A stretch of 8,703 nt of DNA from JAQTNP01 sp964616145 (GTDB lineage Bacteria > Patescibacteriota > Minisyncoccia > Minisyncoccales > PEYH01): positions 1 through 8,703 of the forward strand of contig CAZTRD010000036.1 in NCBI GenBank assembly GCA_964616145.1. Reading direction: 5' to 3'. Below the pieces are notes generated by a model. That model searched no databases and was not told where the DNA came from. It saw only the letters and a program-made list of their open reading frames with translations. A program made the translations under genes and the position numbers. Of the stretch, positions 5,658 through 8,703 are shown one piece after another (the stretch's first letter is position 1; every line of letters starts with the position of its first letter).

Positions 5658-6253
5658 TTTTTTTCTTTTTCCATCTGTTCTATCTGTTTTTTAAGATAAG
5701 TTTTTGTTTGTTTGGCTTCATCCAGATAACGTGCAATTTCTTCTGTTTCGGCATCTATTTCACTAATATAATGTAGGTTGTGATCAATTTCTTCTTGTAC
5801 ATCGACATCTGCTATTAATTTCTTGACGTCTACAGGTTCTCCTTTTTTAAGGTCTGATAATGGGATGTTTACTATATCTGTTTTTCTGAAAGGGAAAAAA
5901 TGCCTGGTTGTTCTTGGAGGATAAAGATTGCCGGTTAATCCTCGTTCTTTGACTTCTGCTTTTGATATGTTTGTAGAGCCATAAATTATATGTTTGTGCA
6001 TTAAATGTGTTCCAACTCGAATGTCTTCATTATCATAATCTACAAATCTAACTGGAACTGTTTTATAGCCTTCCGTGAGGAAGAATACGTAACGGTGGCT
6101 TCCATCTAATACTATTCCTGTTTTTTTGTCTGCAAGCAAAGGTAGTTTAATCATATTATCTTTCAAGATCATCTTTCTGAGATTTTCAAGATGGTGAGGG
6201 AATACTTTTTCTAAGGGTTTTAACTTTTCTATTGGGACTATTTCATATTTCAT
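5654..6253 (-). CDS. ParB/Srx-fold protein, candidate free-serine kinase (SerK-like)
   Basis: I place the start at 6253 (199 residues, MKYEIVPIEKLKPLE), where the ATG shares a base with the upstream stop (TAATG). An earlier ATG at 6268 would add five residues. Residues 1-75 match the ParB N-terminal fold, with 'VLDGSHRYVFF' (Asp50, Ser52, His53, Arg54) as the phosphate/nucleotide-binding loop and Glu15 near the position of the SerK catalytic Glu. 'YPPRTTRHFFPF' at 111-122 resembles the archaeal SerK region. SerK of Thermococcus phosphorylates free L-serine with ADP to give O-phosphoserine; Staphylococcus SbnI is a related ATP-dependent enzyme. No helix-turn-helix typical of chromosome-partition ParB is seen. 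The last 35 residues are a charged, probably coiled-coil helix. In this operon the role would be to make the phospho-amino acid that the next gene activates. It could instead supply cysteine synthesis or be a ParB-like protein of other function. Confidence 0.72.
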   Translation of the reverse strand: MKYEIVPIEKLKPLEKVFPHHLENLRKMILKDNMIKLPLLADKKTGIVLDGSHRYVFFLTEGYKTVPVRFVDYDNEDIRVGTHLMHKHIIYGSTNISKAEVKERGLTGNLYPPRTTRHFFPFRKTDIVNIPLSDLKKGEPVDVKKLIADVDVQEEIDHNLHYISEIDAETEEIARYLDEAKQTKTYLKKQIEQMEKEKK

Positions 6254-6984
6254 TATTTTAGCCCCCATGGCTTAAAGCCTGTTTTAAGCTCGTAAATAAA
6301 TTTGTAAATAGCTATTGCTAAAAAATAAAAGACATAAAAGAATATTAAATATTGCATGAAATTAAAGATGTATGCTATTGTTATTAGTGCCGTTAGAACT
6401 CCTAGACTGCTGATTACTTGAAATATGTCAAATGCTAATTTTAGAATTCCTTTTGAATCTTTTGTTAATTGTCCGGCAACCATTTTTTTAGGCAGTTTTT
6501 GTGTTTTTTTAATATGAACATACATCATTCTTTGTTTGCTTGTTCCCGTTGATACTATCACTAAGATGCTAGTTAGGAGGATTAATCCTAAGTATAAAGA
6601 AATTGGGGTTTTAAGTATTTGATATGAATACATAGATAATGCTAAGAATATATATGCAGGTATTGTCTCGTGCGATATATATTCAAAGTACTCTCCCAAA
6701 AAACTTGTTTTTTGTTTTACTCTTGCTAATACCCCATCTGAACAGTCAAATAAAATTGCTAGGTGTAAAAGGATTATTCCTGTTACAACGTGATTGTTTA
6801 AGGCTATAAGGATGGATGCAGGAATATACATTAAATATAATAAAAGGCTTATCTGATTAGGGGTTATCTTTGTATAAAGCAACAATTTAACAAGGTAGGG
6901 GGCAAAAAAGTTAGGGATATAGATGTAAGGGTCTATTGTCTTCTTTGTTACGCATATTTTAATTTCTTTTATTGATGCAGTCAT
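6253..6984 (-). CDS. CDP-alcohol phosphotransferase-like protein with altered motif
   Basis: This 243-residue membrane protein has about six hydrophobic segments. The first half of the CDP-alcohol phosphatidyltransferase motif is intact at Asp80, Asp83, Gly84, Ala87 and Arg88 ('DCSDGVLAR'). Spacing to Gly97 is correct, but the third Asp is Glu101 and the fourth is His105 ('GEYFEYISHE'). The third Asp normally helps bind metal and the fourth is the proposed general base, so the enzyme may be changed in chemistry, inactive, or partnered with the intact paralogue. The start overlaps the methyltransferase stop as ATGA. Translational coupling on both sides argues that it is a working part of the pathway and not a relic. 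Confidence 0.8.
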   Translation of the reverse strand: MTASIKEIKICVTKKTIDPYIYIPNFFAPYLVKLLLYTKITPNQISLLLYLMYIPASILIALNNHVVTGIILLHLAILFDCSDGVLARVKQKTSFLGEYFEYISHETIPAYIFLALSMYSYQILKTPISLYLGLILLTSILVIVSTGTSKQRMMYVHIKKTQKLPKKMVAGQLTKDSKGILKLAFDIFQVISSLGVLTALITIAYIFNFMQYLIFFYVFYFLAIAIYKFIYELKTGFKPWGLK

Positions 6985-7502
6985 TTTGCCATCTCAACTT
7001 CCATAACTCCTGCTGGAAGGAGGTTATGCCATAAGCTTTCTTCATAAAATCTTTGCATAAATCTACTTGAGTTAAAGGCCCATTCAAACAAGTAGTTCCA
7101 TATTCTGAAACCCTTGTAAAGCCTTATTTTAATTTTTACTTTGTATTTTAAATCTTTTGGTATATTTATCCACTCAATTCTTTTTTCAAATCTATAAAAA
7201 TCCCTGATCCTATAACCAAATTGCCTTCTTGCTTCCATTGAATAGGGTGGAGAGCTGAAATGAGGTACTAATAACTTTATTTTTCCACCTTTTTTCAACA
7301 TTTTGTGCCATTTGATTAAAGATTTGCTTTCATCTTTTAAGAAAGGTAGTACTCTATTAGCGATTATCTCGTTGACATTTTTGTAATTAATTTGGTTTTC
7401 ATCTTTTATATATCTATCTGCTTTAACGTTTTTGTTTGTATCTATGTTTATATATCCTTTTTTGTAATCAGTTCCGCATCCTATGTTTAGTTTTAGAGTC
7501 AT
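6981..7502 (-). CDS. Class I SAM-dependent methyltransferase
   Basis: I choose the ATG at 7502 (173 residues) because it forms an ATGA overlap with the glycosyltransferase stop and begins directly with motif I. An upstream in-frame ATG at 7550 would overlap the neighbour by 52 bp. 'LKLNIGCGTDYKKGYINID' at residues 3-21 is the SAM-binding GxGxxxxxG loop followed by the acidic strand end. 'MLKKGGKIKLLVPHF' at 68-82 matches the post-motif strand of sugar- or lipid-modifying methyltransferases. Beyond residue 90 the protein is rich in Arg and aromatics and not family-typical. The substrate is unknown; the context points to a glycan, lipid or head-group amine. Annotators often list such proteins only as 'methyltransferase domain'. 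Confidence 0.75.
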   Translation of the reverse strand: MTLKLNIGCGTDYKKGYINIDTNKNVKADRYIKDENQINYKNVNEIIANRVLPFLKDESKSLIKWHKMLKKGGKIKLLVPHFSSPPYSMEARRQFGYRIRDFYRFEKRIEWINIPKDLKYKVKIKIRLYKGFRIWNYLFEWAFNSSRFMQRFYEESLWHNLLPAGVMEVEMAK

Positions 7503-8539
7503 TTTATTTTTTGGTATAGTACAAGATGTTTTTTGGCTATTTTTGGCCAATTTGCAACTTTTCTGTACTTGTTGATTCCTATTTTATAACTTTGATATCC
7601 TTTAAAAACTTTTCTTATGCCTTCTGCTAATAGTTTTGGATTTTTTGGTTTTACCATTTCACCAAATTTGAATAAATCTACCATTTCGTATAACGCACCT
7701 GTTTTTGTTACAACTACAGGCAACCCATATGAGGTAGCATTGTGCAGTATTCCTGATTGATAGGGTGCCCATATGTGCGGTAGGACAACTATGTCTGCAT
7801 TTTGATAGTAATTTGCCTTTTTCTTTTCGTCAACCCATTCGAAGTCTGTTTTGATTTTTGTTTTTGTATGTTTTAATTGTTTTTTGATGTCGTTTTCTAT
7901 CTTTTGATTGGTAAATTTACCAGCTATTGTTAGATTGTAATCAGGTAGATATTCCATTGCTTTGATAAGATATTTTATGCCCTTGCCTTCTGATATCATT
8001 CCAAAACATAAAATGTTTTTATTCTTTCTTTTATGTACCTGGTTTAATCTTAGGCCATGGTAAACACATACAATTTTTTTTGTTTTATACTTTTTTTCTA
8101 GAAATTCTTTTTGTTTTGGTGTGTGTACTATAACTAGTTTGCATTTTTTGATAATTAATCTTTCTATGATTTCTAGGACTTTGTCTTTGAAATTTCTTAT
8201 TGAATAATGTACTTCGTGTAAGGTTATTATCACAGGTATGTTTTGGTCTAAAGCTTGGATTAGGTTAAGATTAATTAATTTGCTAAAGAAAGTGGCAACA
8301 TATTGTATATGGAGCGCATCTAACCTTTCCTTTTTGATTATTTTCTTAAGATTATTCTTTAATTGGAATGATTTAAAATCTAATAAGTAATTCGCCTCAC
8401 TCCCTTTCCTTCCAATTGTTATTATTTCTTTTTTGTTTTTTCCTAACTCTGCTAGTATGTTATCTGAGTAAATTGCGATTCCATCTTTTTCTGGTAGGAA
8501 GGGGCTTATTAACCCTATTTTACTGTTTGGGAATTTCAT
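7499..8539 (-). CDS. GT4-like glycosyltransferase
   Basis: This 346-residue GT-B fold protein starts with 'KIGLISPFLPEKDGIAIYSDNI' features of family 4 acceptor domains. It continues with 'LHIQY' at 76-80 and a linker 'VYHGLRLNQV'. The donor domain opens at 'ILCFGMISEGKGIKYLIKAM' (176-195). 'QSGILHNATSYGLPVVVT' at 261-278 is the nucleotide-sugar pocket, where family members usually have a Glu at Asn267. The loss may alter donor choice, and many GT4 members tolerate it. It heads the seven-gene minus-strand operon from a TATA-led, nearly leaderless start. Its likely job is to add a sugar to a lipid carrier or polar lipid head group on the cytoplasmic face. No signal or membrane helix is evident. 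Confidence 0.85.
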   Translation of the reverse strand: MKFPNSKIGLISPFLPEKDGIAIYSDNILAELGKNKKEIITIGRKGSEANYLLDFKSFQLKNNLKKIIKKERLDALHIQYVATFFSKLINLNLIQALDQNIPVIITLHEVHYSIRNFKDKVLEIIERLIIKKCKLVIVHTPKQKEFLEKKYKTKKIVCVYHGLRLNQVHKRKNKNILCFGMISEGKGIKYLIKAMEYLPDYNLTIAGKFTNQKIENDIKKQLKHTKTKIKTDFEWVDEKKKANYYQNADIVVLPHIWAPYQSGILHNATSYGLPVVVTKTGALYEMVDLFKFGEMVKPKNPKLLAEGIRKVFKGYQSYKIGINKYRKVANWPKIAKKHLVLYQKIK

Positions 8540-8553
8540 AGTAGCTTATTTTT

Positions 8554-8567
8554 TTTAAATATTTAAA
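8554..8567 (-). promoter_or_regulatory. TATA box of the seven-gene operon
   Basis: TTTAAATATTTAAA is centred about 21 bp before the ATG at 8539; its distal half is at the usual archaeal distance. It is self-complementary, but this follows from its TATA composition. No Shine-Dalgarno sequence precedes the ATG, so a leaderless transcript is likely. Confidence 0.55.
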
Positions 8568-8614
8568 GGAATAATAAACGATATTGCTATTGTTAATATT
8601 GTTCTTATTAATGA

Positions 8615-8703
8615 TCATTTTCGCTTCCTCTTGATTAGAATTCTGAGTAATTTTTCAATCTTTCTTGTTGTGTTTTGATAGTTCCATTCTTTCATTTTTT
8701 TCT
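8615..8703 (-). CDS. C-terminal fragment of a probable glycosyltransferase
   Basis: An open frame enters from the right edge on the minus strand and ends with TGA at 8617-8615, giving 28 visible codons. The end has a Trp-led amphipathic helix ('EWNYQNTTRKIEKLL') and a basic tail ('IKRKRK'). GT4 glycosyltransferases commonly finish with such a 'W...' helix, and the in-window glycosyltransferase ends similarly ('NWPKIAKKHLVLY'). The 75-bp gap to the next gene holds that gene's own promoter. The call is tentative because only the tail is seen. Confidence 0.45.
   Translation of the reverse strand, partial: KKMKEWNYQNTTRKIEKLLRILIKRKRK

Noticed and set aside
5654..6253. Chromosome-partition ParB
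   Set aside because: No helix-turn-helix domain and no ParA neighbour are present, and the residues after the DGSHR loop follow the SerK pattern.
6254..6268. Upstream ATG extending the SerK-like protein by five residues
   Set aside because: The TAATG-coupled ATG at 6253 starts directly at the typical ParB-fold sequence.
7503..7550. Upstream ATG extending the methyltransferase by 16 residues
   Set aside because: It would overlap the glycosyltransferase by 52 bp, and the added residues precede motif I without family support. The ATGA-coupled start at 7502 is simpler.
8554..8567. The 14-bp self-complementary sequence as a protein operator
   Set aside because: It is pure A/T and lies where a TATA box is expected, so its symmetry is likely incidental.
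1..8703. CRISPR arrays, tRNA or rRNA genes, transposons
   Set aside because: Reading both strands by eye showed no regular spaced repeats, cloverleaf sequences, rRNA-like stretches or transposase genes.

Overview
The window reads as AT-rich archaeal DNA. The genes that head transcripts have a TTTAAATA-type TATA box about 25-30 bp before the ATG and little or no leader. Internal genes use GGAG/GGAGG sites or ATGA/TAATG overlaps. One gene resembles the archaeal ADP-dependent free-serine kinase SerK. A DPANN-type or other uncultivated lineage is plausible, but the sequence does not settle it. The region is a cell-surface locus for glycan or phospholipid head groups. No rRNA, tRNA, CRISPR array, transposase or complete mobile element was seen.

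Left end, minus strand: the first codons of a probable polysaccharide flippase (1-61), preceded in the same transcript by a B12-binding radical SAM enzyme (64-1494). The radical SAM gene carries an in-frame insert of about 24 residues encoded by a palindrome-rich stretch.

Centre, plus strand: a compact three-gene operon (1648-3904). It encodes a cytidylyltransferase with an AbrB-like N-terminal segment, a paralogous cytidylyltransferase, and a transporter of the GlpT/UhpT organophosphate:phosphate antiporter family. A perfect palindrome, TACTAGT-GAT-ACTAGTA, lies exactly between the TATA box and the start codon. I infer that the operon imports a phosphorylated small alcohol and activates it with CTP, possibly under autoregulation by the fused AbrB-like domain.

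Right half, minus strand: seven tightly packed genes read from 8539 down to 3920. In transcription order they are a GT4-like glycosyltransferase, a class I methyltransferase, a CDP-alcohol phosphotransferase with an altered motif, a SerK-like ParB-fold protein, a small HxGH nucleotidyltransferase, an Asp/Glu racemase, and a second CDP-alcohol phosphotransferase. Kinase, then cytidylyltransferase, then CDP-alcohol phosphotransferase is a complete logical route to a phospho-amino-acid (for example phosphoserine) head group via a CDP-linked intermediate. I consider this the most interesting content of the window. A further minus-strand gene, probably another glycosyltransferase, enters from the right edge (8615-8703).

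Together the loci hold three predicted nucleotidyltransferases, two CDP-alcohol phosphotransferases, an organophosphate transporter, glycosyltransferases and a flippase. This fits synthesis and export of a lipid or glycan carrying phosphodiester-linked substituents. Substrates are inferred from gene order and motifs, not shown by the sequence.
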